Of a stretch of 64,000 nt of DNA, positions 22,930 through 33,695 are shown one piece after another. The notes beneath the pieces were generated by a model. It saw nothing but the letters and a program-made list of their open reading frames with translations. It was not told where the DNA came from and made no database searches. This DNA comes from Thysanoteuthis rhombus (lineage: Eukaryota; Mollusca; Cephalopoda; Oegopsida; Thysanoteuthidae): the NCBI GenBank assembly GCA_963457665.1, contig OY735202.1:76942142-77006141 (forward strand). The letters are read 5' to 3'. Made by a program: the position numbers and the translations under genes. Within the stretch, counting starts at the first letter, position 1, and each line of letters begins with the position of its first letter.

Positions 22930-23091
22930 ATATCTGATTGCCTGTCACGCTATTCCAAACCAATATATAGAATTAAGAAACACTTTTGCAACCACGTCTG
23001 ACGAAGACCTTAACAAACTAATGATCTATCGCTACAGACATGAAATGAATCAGGATTTCAAGCCTGAAGAATTGTCAGTCTGTCAGTTTGG
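22930..23091 (+). CDS. Internal coding exon of an unidentified gene
   Basis: This 162-bp exon is bounded by a strong acceptor (TTTTACTTGCAG, ends 22929) and a strong donor (GTAAGG from 23092). Exactly one frame is open across it: one leading base, 53 full codons, then GG as two trailing bases. The peptide starts YLIACHAIPNQYIELRNTF, continues with TTSDEDLNKLMIYRYRHEMN and ends KPEELSVCQF. Composition is mixed and hydrophilic, with no membrane segment; it looks like a folded cytosolic or nuclear segment. I do not recognise the family. A phase-compatible exon lies at 33503 and a terminal exon at 53461 on the same strand, so these may belong to one gene with introns of 10 to 20 kb. Flanking DNA is repeats. 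Confidence 0.55.
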
Positions 23092-23811
23092 GTAAGGGAA
23101 GGCGGATACCAAAGCAACAAAAGTCACGAGACAGACAGCCTTATTGAAAAATTTTAGAAAAGAAAAAAAAAAAAAACGAAAAGGAAAATATGCCACCAGA
23201 AATAACTTCAACTTGAAACAGATTATGGAATGATTGAAAGCACACACTGGGCTACAATTACAATATTTTCTAATAATTTAAAATCTTAATTCCCTTAATT
23301 TGATATTTAGTATTTGTCACCATTTTTACAAGAGTACAATGCGATCTGAATATAATGCAACCATTAATTTTCTTAGAAAGAAAAGAAAAATCACTGATAT
23401 ATTCCATCATCTCATCACTGCAAATTTAAAAACAAATTAAGCCACAAACACTAAAACTGACTTGGTTCCTGCTCTTATTCAATAACTTTTGGTTTGAATT
23501 TACCTAAAGATCCAAATTCTGTATATTTGTAGGTATGTTACAATAATACAGCCAAAATGTTAACCGGCATATTTTGATGGGTTCTATACTGGAATGTATG
23601 AATAAAGATCAAGTGAAAAAAAACCATTGATAACAATAATCAAGATTTTAAATATGAATATATTTAATTATCTTAACATTAATGATCTATTTAAAATGTT
23701 AAATGAGTAACTGTAGCTCTGGCATGGTTGAAAAATAACAACAGAAATTAGGGGAGGGAGAGGGGTGGTAAGAAAGATATCATACAAAGTACAAGTGATT
23801 TCAACACTTCC
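23092..23811. other. Presumed intron; nothing else seen
   Basis: The stretch after the donor is AT-rich with A-runs near 23162 and no second exon candidate. Confidence 0.4.
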
Positions 23812-23865
23812 ATGCCTTTGAAACAAACATAAGTTCAGTTGCATTTGAACTTTGAGAGTGTGACG
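23812..23865 (-). repeat. Repeat shared with 27259-27310
   Basis: CATGCCTTTGAAACAAACAT, then AGTTGCATTTGAACTTTGAG, then AGTGTG is the reverse complement of the start of the 27.3-kb duplicated unit. It sits immediately beside the (TA)n-flanked hairpin. Confidence 0.7.
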
Positions 23866-23881
23866 TGGTCATTTTTTAGTG

Positions 23882-23882
<1 letters not shown>

Positions 23883-23938
<56 letters not shown>

Positions 23939-24116
23939 TACATACGCACATACATATATATATATCCAAAAGGAAACGACGACAGCTGGTTGCTGAAGAG
24001 TACAAGAAGCACCAACATTTACGTTCATCAGGTACATGTTCTTTATATATATTAAAACATGTACCCTGTGAATGTAAACATTTTTTCTTCGGCAATCAGC
24101 CGTCTGTTGTCTCCTT

Positions 24117-24165
<49 letters not shown>
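23883..24165. mobile_element. Foldback hairpin between two (TA)n tracts
   Basis: The core 23966-24120 is an inverted repeat: AAAGGAAACGACGACAGCTG on the left pairs with the complement of CAGCCGTCTGTTGTCTCCTT on the right, then TTACGTTCATCAGGTACATG pairs with CATGTACCCTGTGAATGTAA. The left arm has an extra GAGTACAAGAAGCACC-like bulge. It is enclosed by (TA)n at 23883-23926 and 24121-24164, with a (CA)n piece on the left. It looks like a small foldback or MITE element inserted in, or carrying, TA repeats. The long frames on both strands only reflect this symmetry. Confidence 0.75.
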
Positions 24166-24168
<3 letters not shown>

Positions 24169-24608
24169 TGAGAGAGAGATAGAAAGAGAGGTCAGATTGT
24201 TATGAAGTTATTGCATAAAATCAAACTGGTTTGCAATCAAAAAAGTTTGAAGGACCCTGGCTTAGAGCATCGAGTTTGAGTGACTTTTCTCTTGGTGACA
24301 AAAGTTCGATGAAGGAAATGGTCATTCATCCGAAAGACTTGAAACAAGTTCAGTCACTTTGTAATGGCCGCAACAAAGAGGAGACAGCATAAACCTAACA
24401 ACGCGTATTTGGAGAGAAAGAGAGAAAAAAAAAAGTCGTTTTATCAACAGTACTAAACAAGCAAGACATTAAACGGCCAATCTGATCTGAGAATGAGGCT
24501 TTATATATTTCCTAATATCCCAAAGAGTACACCTGCAATCGTTCTCGAACCCTGACATTTGGTCTGCAGGATCCATCACATTCATGCGAGATCAAATGCA
24601 TCGATAGT
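24166..24608. other. No supported gene
   Basis: A 44-codon open frame at about 24240-24390 has mixed codons but no ATG, acceptor or donor that can be trusted. Confidence 0.35.
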
Positions 24609-24767
24609 TTATTCAAGGTGATGCAGATCATGGCACAGTAATCTTCTCTTGGTGGCAATGGTAATATCTCTCCTCTTCCACTTGTAGTCAATGTTATTGA
24701 AGGCCACGGTGGCCTGACTCCACTCTATCTTCAGGTAGCAATACAGTTGCTTTGACACTCGTATTGT
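24609..24767 (-). CDS. ORF fragment of unknown origin
   Basis: A stop-to-stop minus-strand frame of 52 codons has protein-like composition: KQLYCYLKIEWSQATVAFNN, then IDYKWKRRDITIATKRRLLC, ending HDLHHLE and TAA. The Lys/Arg-rich middle could be a DNA- or RNA-contacting segment, which is only a guess. There is no in-frame ATG near the start and no clear acceptor. It could be the last exon of a minus-strand gene or a relic of a mobile-element protein; I do not recognise it. Confidence 0.25.
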   Translation of the reverse strand, partial: TIRVSKQLYCYLKIEWSQATVAFNNIDYKWKRRDITIATKRRLLCHDLHHLE

Positions 24768-24920
24768 TTATCACCACAAATTTCTTTTAATTTCAAAATT
24801 ACCTCAGAAAAATACAACTCACTTCCAATCGGATACTGAAGATGATGATGCAAATAAACATTGAAATATCAATAAAATCAACTACATTTTTTTCTTTGGT
24901 AATCAAACATTGATTACATT

Positions 24921-25100
24921 TGCATTCACTTCGTCCTAATAATCTTGGGAAAGGCATGAATCCACTTCTCAAGCTATGGGCAAATAACAAGGCAATTGGA
25001 GCTTTTAACCATGTAAGGCAGTCTATCTTAGACATTGGGCTCACACCATGGACCAGTAAAAACCTGAGATTGCTATAATGATTGGATCTCCATAGATCAT
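24921..25100 (+). mobile_element. SINE-2 copy 2, partial
   Basis: It shares CTTGGGAAAGGCATGAATCC, CTCAAGCTATGGGCAAATA, ACAAGGCAATTGGAGCTTTT and AAGGCAGTCTATCTTAGACA with the copies at 21.4 and 60 kb. Head and tail are missing. Confidence 0.65.
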
Positions 25101-25447
25101 TCAAGAAATGGAGACAAAAATTGTTGAGCAACATGGAAAGTGTCAAAGTCTTTGTTATGAATTTAAGCATTATATAGCCTACAGAAATACCCAACAACTA
25201 TAGATGAGAGGAAGGCCAGAGAATTTTAAATGTAGACATAAAACCAATGAAGATGAGAATATCAAGGACAAATTTCCTGTAGATTAATTCCCAACAATAT
25301 AGGACCCTCATAAATTCAATTCCATCTATGACCCTCACATTTGTGTAACCCCCACCCTGCACCAAATAAGTTGCCAATCCTGTTCAAACCAGATTAGAAT
25401 AATGGCTGGCAGGTGAATAAAACCTGAAGAACAGTTTGATAGAACTT

Positions 25448-25646
25448 TTAACTCATTAACTACGGCAGGTGGCAAAGATAAATATTTATCCATTGCAAGA
25501 TAAAAGTCCTTGCGCATTTCAAGATAAAAGCCCTGGCTCATAGATAGAAACGAGTTGCCATCAATCACAACAGAATAGAAATTTTATTGAGTCAGCCATA
25601 GAACTACAATGATGGAAATTTCCATCATCTGCACTTGATGGGTTAA
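25448..25646 (+). mobile_element. MITE-B copy 4
   Basis: It runs from TTAACTCATTAACTACGG to GCACTTGATGGGTTAA, with a partial internal duplication of the TTGCAAGATAAAAGYCCT block. The TTAA edges and terminal GGG support the piggyBac-like assignment. Confidence 0.8.
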
Positions 25647-27294
25647 ACAAGTATTTACAACTGGATATTACCTACTTTAACACGGGGCATCCAAAAAAAT
25701 ATAAACTGCATCAAGGACAGCCTAGAACACTGCGGCATCCTGATGTAAGTAAGATGCAATCTCGTGCAAAGGACAGTACTCAAATGTCACCAGCTGAGTG
25801 TGTGCCTAAAAAAATTGGACTTATCAGCCAGATTTTAGGCCCCCTGGTGACAGCACAGATACAGGCACCATGAATGAGGGTCAGCCAACAACAACAATTT
25901 TCTACTGATTGTAAATGTTCTGAAAAAGTACATTCTAACTTCATCATTACCATTCAAATAGTTCTTCAGACAATTGATCTATTCCTTGTTTATGCTGTTC
26001 ATACAACATTTTGGCATATTCATTCTATGGCCTTCTTCGGGTATTATAAAATATCTTTAAGAAAGAGTTCAGTTTACAGAAAAATTCTTTGAATCCTGAA
26101 GACCTTTTTCAAAATTATAAATACCTCATTGTCACTTATCTTCTTTTTCTAAAAACTCAAGAAACAACAACAAAATGCCAAGAACAGACAAAATGTTACA
26201 TCCCCCCCCTGTCATTTCAGACTGACCCGACTGAGGCTTCAATGAAAGATGGTTAAAGGTATCATTGCTATCATCCATCTTCTGGAATTTAAGGAACTAA
26301 CTGAAAATCCATCCTAAAAGCAGGATTTTTACCTAGTTCCTACAAGAGCCTAAATAGGACCTTTGTCCCAATTAGGGAGATGAGAATTACTTTTTCTTTT
26401 TACAGTTCCCTGAATTCAACACCAATAGAAACAATGCAATGGTTTGGCAATTCGAAGGGCACATACAAAAACTTTTTGTATTACATAGATAGATAAATGG
26501 GAAGAAGAAGAAGATCATTATCATCATCATCAGGCTCAACACAGACCCCACATTACTATTTTGGGTGGGGGATTCAAAAACTAATATGTTGAAAACACAC
26601 TCCAGTATCCCATTAGTAACCACAGAAAATTTGGTTGCCATAATTCAAGCTGTACTTTAGTTATGCAATGACGGACAGATAGACAGACATTTGGTGAAGT
26701 ATAGTTAGATTATCCTATTTAATTTCCACTGTAGTTTTGAAGATGAAATTTCCTGAGGTTTAAGTGCAGACCCTGTTCTATTTGGTAAGTGTATAAAGTA
26801 ACAAAACCTCCACAGGGAAAATTGGTGATCTGGTTGCAAATTGCAATGAACAGACAGATATATTGCACTTCATTTATAAAATTTACATTTTCTCAGCTGA
26901 CAAATGCTACTTGTATCCGACATCCAAAAACACTAGCATAATTTAGCATATAATGAGTCTAAGTGAATGTGTCACTTGAATATAAGTAGTTGTCATAAAA
27001 CAAACAAAACTACTAATTGACCCATACAAATAAAACTACTAATTGACCTATACAAATTAACTGAAGTAGCATGGAACAAAGAAGAAATGCAGCTAAATTT
27101 AGCTTAATACAGGAGGGTTCTTCAAAGATTTTCAATTGCAACCCAGTTTAATTTCATGCAATAACTTCACGACCTACTGACATATAATAAATTTTTTTTT
27201 ATTTTTATCTCGGGATTAAAGCATAAACTTTATACAACTGAAAAAAAGAACAGACAACCACACACTCTCAAATTTCAATTGCATTTAAACTGGT
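25647..27294. other. No gene seen in about 1.6 kb
   Basis: AT-rich DNA with a short ATC repeat near 26515 and an 18-bp direct repeat (AAACTACTAATTGACC) near 27007 and 27032. Splice-like words at 25749, 26219 and 26783 do not bound an open frame. Confidence 0.4.
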
Positions 27295-27570
27295 GTTTGT
27301 TTCAAAGGCATAGATGTGTGGAACGTACTTTTCTTACAGTACACATATGAATGCCTAACATTTCTCTCCCTCCTTCCATCTCATTGAGCCTCCGTTGTCA
27401 TTTTTTAAGCGTATCAAATGAAAATAAACTCATGTTTGTTTCAAAGGCAGAGATGTGTGGAACGTACTCATCGTACTTTATGCACATGGATCATGTCCAG
27501 TCTACGACTCTTCTCCCTCCCCTCTTGTTGAACTTTGTCACTGTTTTTCAACCAAGCCAAGGCTACTATT
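27295..27570 (+). repeat. 139-bp direct duplication
   Basis: GTTTGTTTCAAAGGCATAGA plus TGTGTGGAACGTAC at 27295 recurs at 27434 with one change. The units continue in parallel through CTCCCTCC words. An inverted relative of the left flank lies at 23812-23865. Confidence 0.8.
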
Positions 27571-27750
27571 ACTGTTATGATTTAATATTTTAACAAATGA
27601 ATTATCAACCTATGATAAGATTATCAAATATATTCGTTTTTTAAATCTTAATACTTCATTGCTACCAATATTTTTTTTCACTTAGTCTTTATTCATTTAT
27701 TAATCATGTATCTGTAACTTAGTCAGCAGGAGCTTGAGAATTGGTCAGGA

Positions 27751-28152
27751 CTAGGGTTGCCAACTTTTGGAAATGGAAATATAGGATGGGGGGGGGGAGC
27801 ATAAGGTCACAAAGCACCCCGGTATTTTGAGGCATCAAGGTATTGGCTCAGCAAGTGCTTTAAATTTTGCCCTTCTAGGTTTTTTCTTGTTATAAGATAA
27901 CATGCTGACATAATTATGAATAATGTGAACATATTTGAAAAAAAACCTGCCATTTTTAAACAAAAAGCTTTGTCGATTGAGGTACCTTGTGACACAAACA
28001 AAAATTGAAAAATAATATATTAATAAGCTGTGAAGTAGTTGATTATATTCAACAAGTGACATTCACAAGTCAATATAGGACAAGTTATCAGAATATAGGA
28101 CAATGCGTTGGAGGATTGTCCTATTAAATATAGGAAGGTTGGCAACACTAGC
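27751..28152. mobile_element. MITE with GTTGCCAAC inverted ends
   Basis: CTAGGGTTGCCAACTTTTGG at the left faces AAGGTTGGCAACACTAG at the right, and the subterminal AATATAGGA words also mirror each other. The 400-bp interior has no frame. Superfamily is uncertain; hAT-like is possible. A poly-G run lies at 27787-27799. Confidence 0.75.
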
Positions 28153-28477
28153 CGGGGACCTGCACTTTAAAAGAACCCTGATATAGAGCAAAAGGTTACA
28201 AGTGTGGAGTACCCAATGAGGATCGAATTCTCATCTACTTCAGGATTTCACAAACCAATATTAATTGGAAAGATACTTCAAGATCTGGAAAAACGACTGA
28301 TGATAGGTAAAATACAAGAAGCTATGAAGAGCAAAGCAAACATGTCTCAAGCTGATACTTGAGGGTAATCCATTCATATATAGACCCATCTAAGTAAAGA
28401 TCCTGTCCCTTAAAAGACAACTTCCATTGGAGTATAAATAGTTGGTGATGAAATCCCAGTTTTCTTTATATGAATCA

Positions 28478-28757
28478 GCTTAGTGATCCTTGCAAGTTTC
28501 AAGTCTAGTCAAGACCAGGACTTTATTCTTATGAGTTTCCATGATCACCACCATGGCAGGATACAAGTCGACCGGAAGGATACCTCCACCTTATTCATGC
28601 AGCTTAGAGTGTACTCAATAAGCTGCTGAGCACAAAGGGAAATTTGTCCAAGCGAAGAGTTTTCAACACTCTCAGCTCGTACCGGGAATCAAACCCAGGA
28701 CCTTCTGCATATGAAGCAGACATGCTAACCATTACACTATCCGAGTGGACTCGTGAC
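28478..28757 (-). mobile_element. SINE-1 copy with tRNA-Met-like head
   Basis: On the minus strand the first 72 bp fold as a tRNA: D-arm GTGT with loop AATGGTTA, anticodon stem TCTGC/GCAGA with loop TTCATAT (anticodon CAT), T-arm with loop TTTGATT. The acceptor stem has two mismatches. Pol III A box (TAGTGTAATGGTTAGCA) and B box (GGTTTGATTCC) are intact. The body follows directly, GGTACGAGC then GAAAACTCTTCGC, and matches 11363-11605. This is therefore a SINE, not a functional tRNA gene. Confidence 0.85.
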
Positions 28758-29134
28758 AGAAAGACTGCTTGCTTACTACCCCATCATCACAGCCAGCCGT
28801 AGGTACTAGTAACACGCCAAGTGCTAGGGGTGCCTGTCACATGCCTGAGATAGTAGACTACAAATAGAAAAAAATTGATAAATCAAACAGAATGAAAACA
28901 GTCAAAAAAAGAAAATTCCTGATGTGAAGTCAGATTTTTCAGGATTATCTGACAGATACTTTCTGTTGTCGTAAAACTAAATGAAACAGAAGAGGAAATT
29001 TTCATGACTTTTCATTCCTATATATTTATCTTTCTCCCTGTAAAATATAAATAGATAAATAAGACAATATTATACTTTAGAGGGTACCAGGAACCAAGTA
29101 CCAGCTCTGGTCATCATAAAAGTGGTTTTCCAAA

Positions 29135-29135
<1 letters not shown>

Positions 29136-29196
<61 letters not shown>
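29136..29196. repeat. (TA)n microsatellite
   Basis: About 30 uninterrupted TA units. Confidence 0.9.
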
Positions 29197-29200
<4 letters not shown>

Positions 29201-29339
29201 CTTACCAAATGAGAAAAGAGCCAAAAGAAAACAATGTGTCAATGAATGATCAAATAGAGAAAAAACACCTGTTAGTTACGATTAGGTCCAGCTCTTGAGG
29301 GGCAGCAGGGCCCCATTGGAAACATTCCTTCTATGACCC

Positions 29340-29700
29340 CTGATTCACTTCCAAGGTCTGTAGAATCTTTGAGATATAAATAAAGTTCATTATTGACTTT
29401 ATATCTCAATGGCTGAATGGAAATCAAAATGTGTGCTTGAAAATTTCAAAGAAATAAATTTTCCTTTTTTTCTACGGTTGATTAATATATCATTTAATTC
29501 AAGTAAAATAGAAAAAATATCAAAAAATATAAACAGTATAAACACTACTGACTTAATGAAAACTTTTCAAGATTTCAGAAAAAAATTAAAATCATTACTG
29601 TTCTCAGTAAAACCAGAAATGTGGTATCAGGTGTATTTTGCATCATGTATTTAACAAGACGAGTAGACTACCCTAGTGAGAGTCCTCCTTAGTTGTGGGC
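29340..29700 (+). repeat. Repeat sharing its right part with 61790-62060
   Basis: Both places carry TATTT(A/G)ACAAGACNA followed by GTAGAYTACYCTAGTG and GAGTCCYC, preceded by AAATTTCAGAGAAAT-like words and a frame ending in FRKKLKSLLFS here. The arrangement suggests the 3' portion of a transposon, perhaps a retroelement, but no catalytic motif is present. Confidence 0.5.
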
Positions 29701-30639
29701 CCCAACTGGGTTGAAGCTAGCCCTGTTTGTGAACATGGTTCCTTTTAAGTTGTACGTGTGCACACACCTTTTGCAACCAGTACACAAAGGAAATTAATGT
29801 GCACACAAAAAATTATGTAGATAACTCACAGTTTTCATTGAAAAATCTATTGATTCTCTACATCAAAATCAAAAAGGTGCACATCATCAGATTTTTGCAC
29901 ACACTGACAATGAAATTTAGAGGGAGACATTCATCAAGACAAGAAAAAAATGATTTCTAACAATGACAAGCTTCAATAAATACTAGATGACCCATTGGGT
30001 CATTATTCGTGAGTGTGAATGCAGACCCCACACTATTATTTATCAGTTGGACTTATGCATTCAGGTTATTGCATTTTAGGGGCACCTTAATTCAATACCT
30101 CTGGCTACAAAGTGCCATTTCAGCCAAGTCACAGATAATCAGAATCAGACTAAGTTTTATGGAGGTAGAGAAATAATCAGAAGTCAAATCATTATTATCA
30201 GGGTAAGCACAGAATGCAGACCCAACACTTTTATTTTTCTGTTTCAAATTATCTGATGTCATTTTTGTTTTTCAAATTATTGCATTTCAGTGGTATCTCA
30301 ATTCAATAATCCTGGCTAAAAAACAGAGTTTGGCCATAACTAATATCTGATGGTATCCATTTTGATCATGCAATATTCCACAAGAAATAATTATATCCTT
30401 CTATGTTAGGTTTAGAAGAAAAGCGGTTGGGGTGAACTCATTTATAGGTATAGATAAATGGTGTATGTAGAAATAGTTTCAGTAAACTGTTATTCTATAT
30501 ACACACACCATACACACTGTTGCTGTAATTCGGGGTGGGGTGGGGGGGTAGATCTTGATCCCACCCCCACCCAATAAATAGGAGTGTATAATGGACTGTG
30601 TACAAAAGTTGTGTGAGCATATGAAAGAGAATGCAAATG
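29701..30639. other. No gene seen; diverged local direct repeat
   Basis: AATGCAGACCCMACACT-plus-ATTGCATTT words at 30017-30085 recur at 30214-30297, an old direct repeat. A G4-prone run of G4-T-G4-T-G7 lies at 30533-30549. Confidence 0.45.
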
Positions 30640-30890
30640 GGGTTAGAGAGTTAAGTGTGAGAGTGTATACATGAATGAATGAATTAGAGGGTGTGAGTGT
30701 GAGTGAATGAATTGAATAAAGTATGAGAATGTGAGTGAATGAGTGAGTGTGAGTATGCACGTGAATGAAAGAATGAGAGTGGGTGCGTAAGAGAATGAAT
30801 GTGAGCGAGTAGATGAATGAGTGTGAGTGAGTGAATTAATGAGTGTGAGTGAGTGAGTGAAAGAGTGTGGATGAATGTTTGTGAGAGTGA
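30640..30890 (+). repeat. GTGAGTGAATGA-type minisatellite
   Basis: Degenerate 4-bp-based units (GTGA, GTGT, ATGA) fill about 250 bp. Frames on the minus strand read as His/Ser/Leu-rich repeats and are not genes. Confidence 0.8.
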
Positions 30891-32622
30891 AGAGATGGAT
30901 TTTTGCATAAATGGTCTGTACGTTCGCAGTAAGTGATAATGCATTTAATAGTGTACGTATGATTTATGTGAATATGAATGGAGTTTAGTTATACCAATAA
31001 GACTTTAATCAGTGTGATGCCCATAAATGAATGAATTGAGCAGAATGTGTTGAAGGAAAAATAAATAAATACAAAATCTGGTGTGCATAAGTGAGAGAAT
31101 GTGTATTAATTGGAGTTAGTGTAAATGATTCAATTCATTCAAATAGAAAGTAAACTGAAACAAGCCTGACAGCTGCACGGTTAAATTCCACTCCAACTTC
31201 TATTCAAACTGAAGATGATTATTGATAATATTGTACATATAATAAACAGAAAAATTATAAAAAGATAAATTGTTTTTAGTATTAAATGTATATATTTACT
31301 AAAATGAAACAAAGCACTCGCGATAAATTTTCGTAGATATCAAAGACTTTTCAATTTAGCTGAGTCGGTGAGAGACCAGCCTACAAATCAATTGGTCGTG
31401 ATTTTAAATGGGAATGATTTTTAATCCCCTGGATTTGGTGAGGATTGTTATTGTAGTTGTTCTTGTTACGGTAGAGAAAAAAAATCAACTCTGGAATTAC
31501 AATGGAGTAGGCCAAAAAGAAAGTCTAATTTAATGTATCGCTGTCTTTGTGAAGAGAGCACGTGGATTTATTAACGATTGTGTATATATCGATCGAGGAA
31601 GGAATACATGTCTACGTGTACACATTAAGGCGAGTGTGTGTGTGTGTGTGTGTGTGTGTGTAACGGTCATGTGACATTCATCTAAAACATGTGATGAAGA
31701 AGAATTGTTTCCAGGTAGATCACAACTGACAACATAGAAACAAAATATAAAAAATCAATCAGGTATGGATGAAGAAAATGAACACATACCCAGAGGATAA
31801 GAACTTCTTCTTCTCGTGACCTGATTGAGAAGGAAAAAAAAAACACAACAATCTACCCCACCCCGATTTTTTTGCTAGTGGTACCGATTATACTTGATAA
31901 CTAAAAAAGGCCCCCCACAGGGCACAGCAGCTGCACAGGGCCCGGGATTTTAGACCCCCCCCTCTGAAAATGTCTTTCTTTTTATTTTCAATGTTTTCCA
32001 GTGTTTTAATTTGTTTAAAGGATTTATTATGTCACAGATAGATTATTGATGCGTAAAGGACATTAGATTTAAAAATCATAATTTTATGATTTCGTCATTG
32101 TTTTGATTAGTTTGGAATTAATAATAGCTAAATACAAAAATTGAAAGGTCCCCAAGAAATGTTCAGGCATTGGGCCCCCATCAATGTTAATATGGGCCCT
32201 GCTTAAAACTTATGGGGTTTCAAACCTGTTATTTTTTTTAAAAAGAGAGACCAACTAAGGGGACGTTCATTCTTCTCTTCTTTCTGTAAAGGAATGAAGA
32301 ATGCATTTGCTTCCCCAATAAGAATACTAGTCGATATTCGGAATTTCAGTTAATGTGAACTTCACTAACTTCGACGTAAGAAGGTCCTGAGACAACAAAT
32401 AAACACTAAGAAGTACAGTTTTTAATTCAAAATGTTGTTTAACGAAGGATCTTGATCAAATGGTCAAGTTTTCTTGCTGCTTCTTCTTCTTCTCCTTTAC
32501 CTTCATTCAAAGATCTAAATGCACGTGACCAAATATTGTCTGGGCCACAGAAAGACTGCGAAACTAGTGAATCCGTGAAATCTCTGGGGGTTTCGTGACA
32601 TCGCCGAATATTTCGGTAATTT
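30891..32622. other. No gene seen; (TG)n at 31634-31661
   Basis: Apart from the (TG)n tract this stretch is AT-rich with G/C-run islets near 31910-31965 and 32170-32220 resembling transposon debris. Confidence 0.4.
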
Positions 32623-32951
32623 CATGAAATCTCTAGTTTCACTGTCGGTCTAGTAATGGTTAACAAACTTATACGACTGACCAGTATTACTGTAATGAGT
32701 TTGAACCTTTAATGGGTGACCCACAACAATGGCATTGTGTCAAACTAAGCTGGTAAACATAGCAAATGTCAAATTATATTCTGCTTCAGTATTTACAGTG
32801 TATATATAGCTTAGTTTGACACAAGGCCCCAGTAATGGGGCACCCCGTGAGGACCAAACCCATCAGCAGTAAGCATCACAAACATATTAACCATAACTAC
32901 ACTGATATTGCAAGGATTCCGTGAGACTACTGAAATGTTCAGAGATTTCAC
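32623..32951. repeat. Long imperfect palindrome (about 330 bp)
   Basis: ATGAAATCTCTAGTTTCACT at 32624 is matched in reverse by AGAGATTTCAC at 32941. TAGTAATGGTTAACAAAC pairs with the complement of ACATATTAACCATAACTA. ATTGTGTCAAACTAAGCT near 32744 pairs with AGCTTAGTTTGACACAA near 32808. The arms are about 140 bp each around a 50-bp AT-rich loop. It is a foldback element or the product of an inverted duplication. Confidence 0.8.
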
Positions 32952-33502
32952 AAAATAACAAAATTTAAATCTACATTCAAAATCAGATATCACAACTGTA
33001 ATACTAATTTCTACACTATAGTGTAGCGATTAAGAAAAAAGTAATCGCGGAAAAAAAAAATAGGTAAAACCGCTAATAAGATTAAAACATTACATAAATA
33101 AAATAATTAGTAGGCTTTGGGGTTTTTCGTTCATGGGATAACACGTTTTCTTTCTTAGGTTGGCAACTCATCTCTACAGCTGGTTGTTTGTCAAATTTGA
33201 CAGGTTCTTGTTTCAATTTGACAGATGTGCCGACCTCTTCCTCGAATCACATCTCCATCATGCCTCAGAGCCACTACTAAAAGCATATTATCAGAAAAAT
33301 ATACATATATATATATACATAAATCTGCAATAACTAATAATATGCGGGTAAATAAATGCCATATATGTGTGCTACTTGAGTAAAGAATGATTTTATCAAC
33401 CGAGAAAAAAAGTAAGAAAGCCTGATTGACCCATTTTTGTCTACGAATGTCCAAAGCAGCAGTAATGATTTACTCATTCTTTCATTTACATTTTCCTCTC
33501 AG

Positions 33503-33584
33503 CTTAGACTGGCGGCATATACGATTGCTCTTCATAAAATATCAAGCATTTATAGCTAAATATATATTCTCTTCCATTCATAAA
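33503..33584 (+). CDS. Optional coding exon, phase-compatible with 22930 and 53461
   Basis: A strong acceptor (TTTTCCTCTCAG, ends 33502) and a strong donor (GTAAGT from 33585) enclose 82 bp. The frame with one leading base is open for 27 codons (LDWRHIRLLFIKYQAFIAKY, then IFSSIHK) and ends in phase 0. It would accept the two trailing bases of the exon at 22930-23091 and hand over in phase 0 to the exon at 53461. The peptide is rather AT-driven (Ile, Lys, Tyr), so coding status is uncertain. The same acceptor may instead begin a longer non-coding exon that ends at 33695. Confidence 0.3.
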
Positions 33585-33657
33585 GTAAGTACTATTCAAC
33601 TTGGCATCGAGATATTGAAAGACTATCGATATCAGTGCCAATTTCAAAATTATAGCT

Positions 33658-33695
33658 ATGCCGGCCATCCATAGAAGGAAAAACGGTGACATCAG
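33658..33695 (+). CDS. Possible first coding exon of a small membrane protein
   Basis: An ATG with G at -3 opens MPAIHRRKNGDI and ends with AG just before an ideal donor (GTAAGT, 33696). The next phase-compatible acceptor that keeps a long frame open is at 37980, giving Arg at the junction. The 5' part of the exon (from 33503, after its own acceptor) would be untranslated leader. The antisense strand holds a 66-codon frame with a hydrophobic run but no credible splice sites. Confidence 0.3.

Noticed and set aside
23835-24171. ORFs of 86 and 110 codons on opposite strands
   Set aside because: They read through (TA)n and an inverted repeat; poly-Ile/Tyr text and strand symmetry show they are artefacts.
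24240-24392. Open frame with text SSMKEMVIHPKDLKQV
   Set aside because: Lacks ATG, acceptor and donor; the flank looks like transposon text. Kept out for want of support.
26200-26262. Acceptor TCATTTCAG followed by a short frame
   Set aside because: The only open frame meets a stop before the candidate donor.
28675-28746. Functional tRNA-Met gene
   Set aside because: The acceptor stem has mismatches and a SINE body follows directly that recurs at 11.4 kb; it is a SINE head.
30479-30944. His/Ser/Leu-rich minus-strand ORFs
   Set aside because: They follow the 4-bp unit of the GTGA/ATGA minisatellite.
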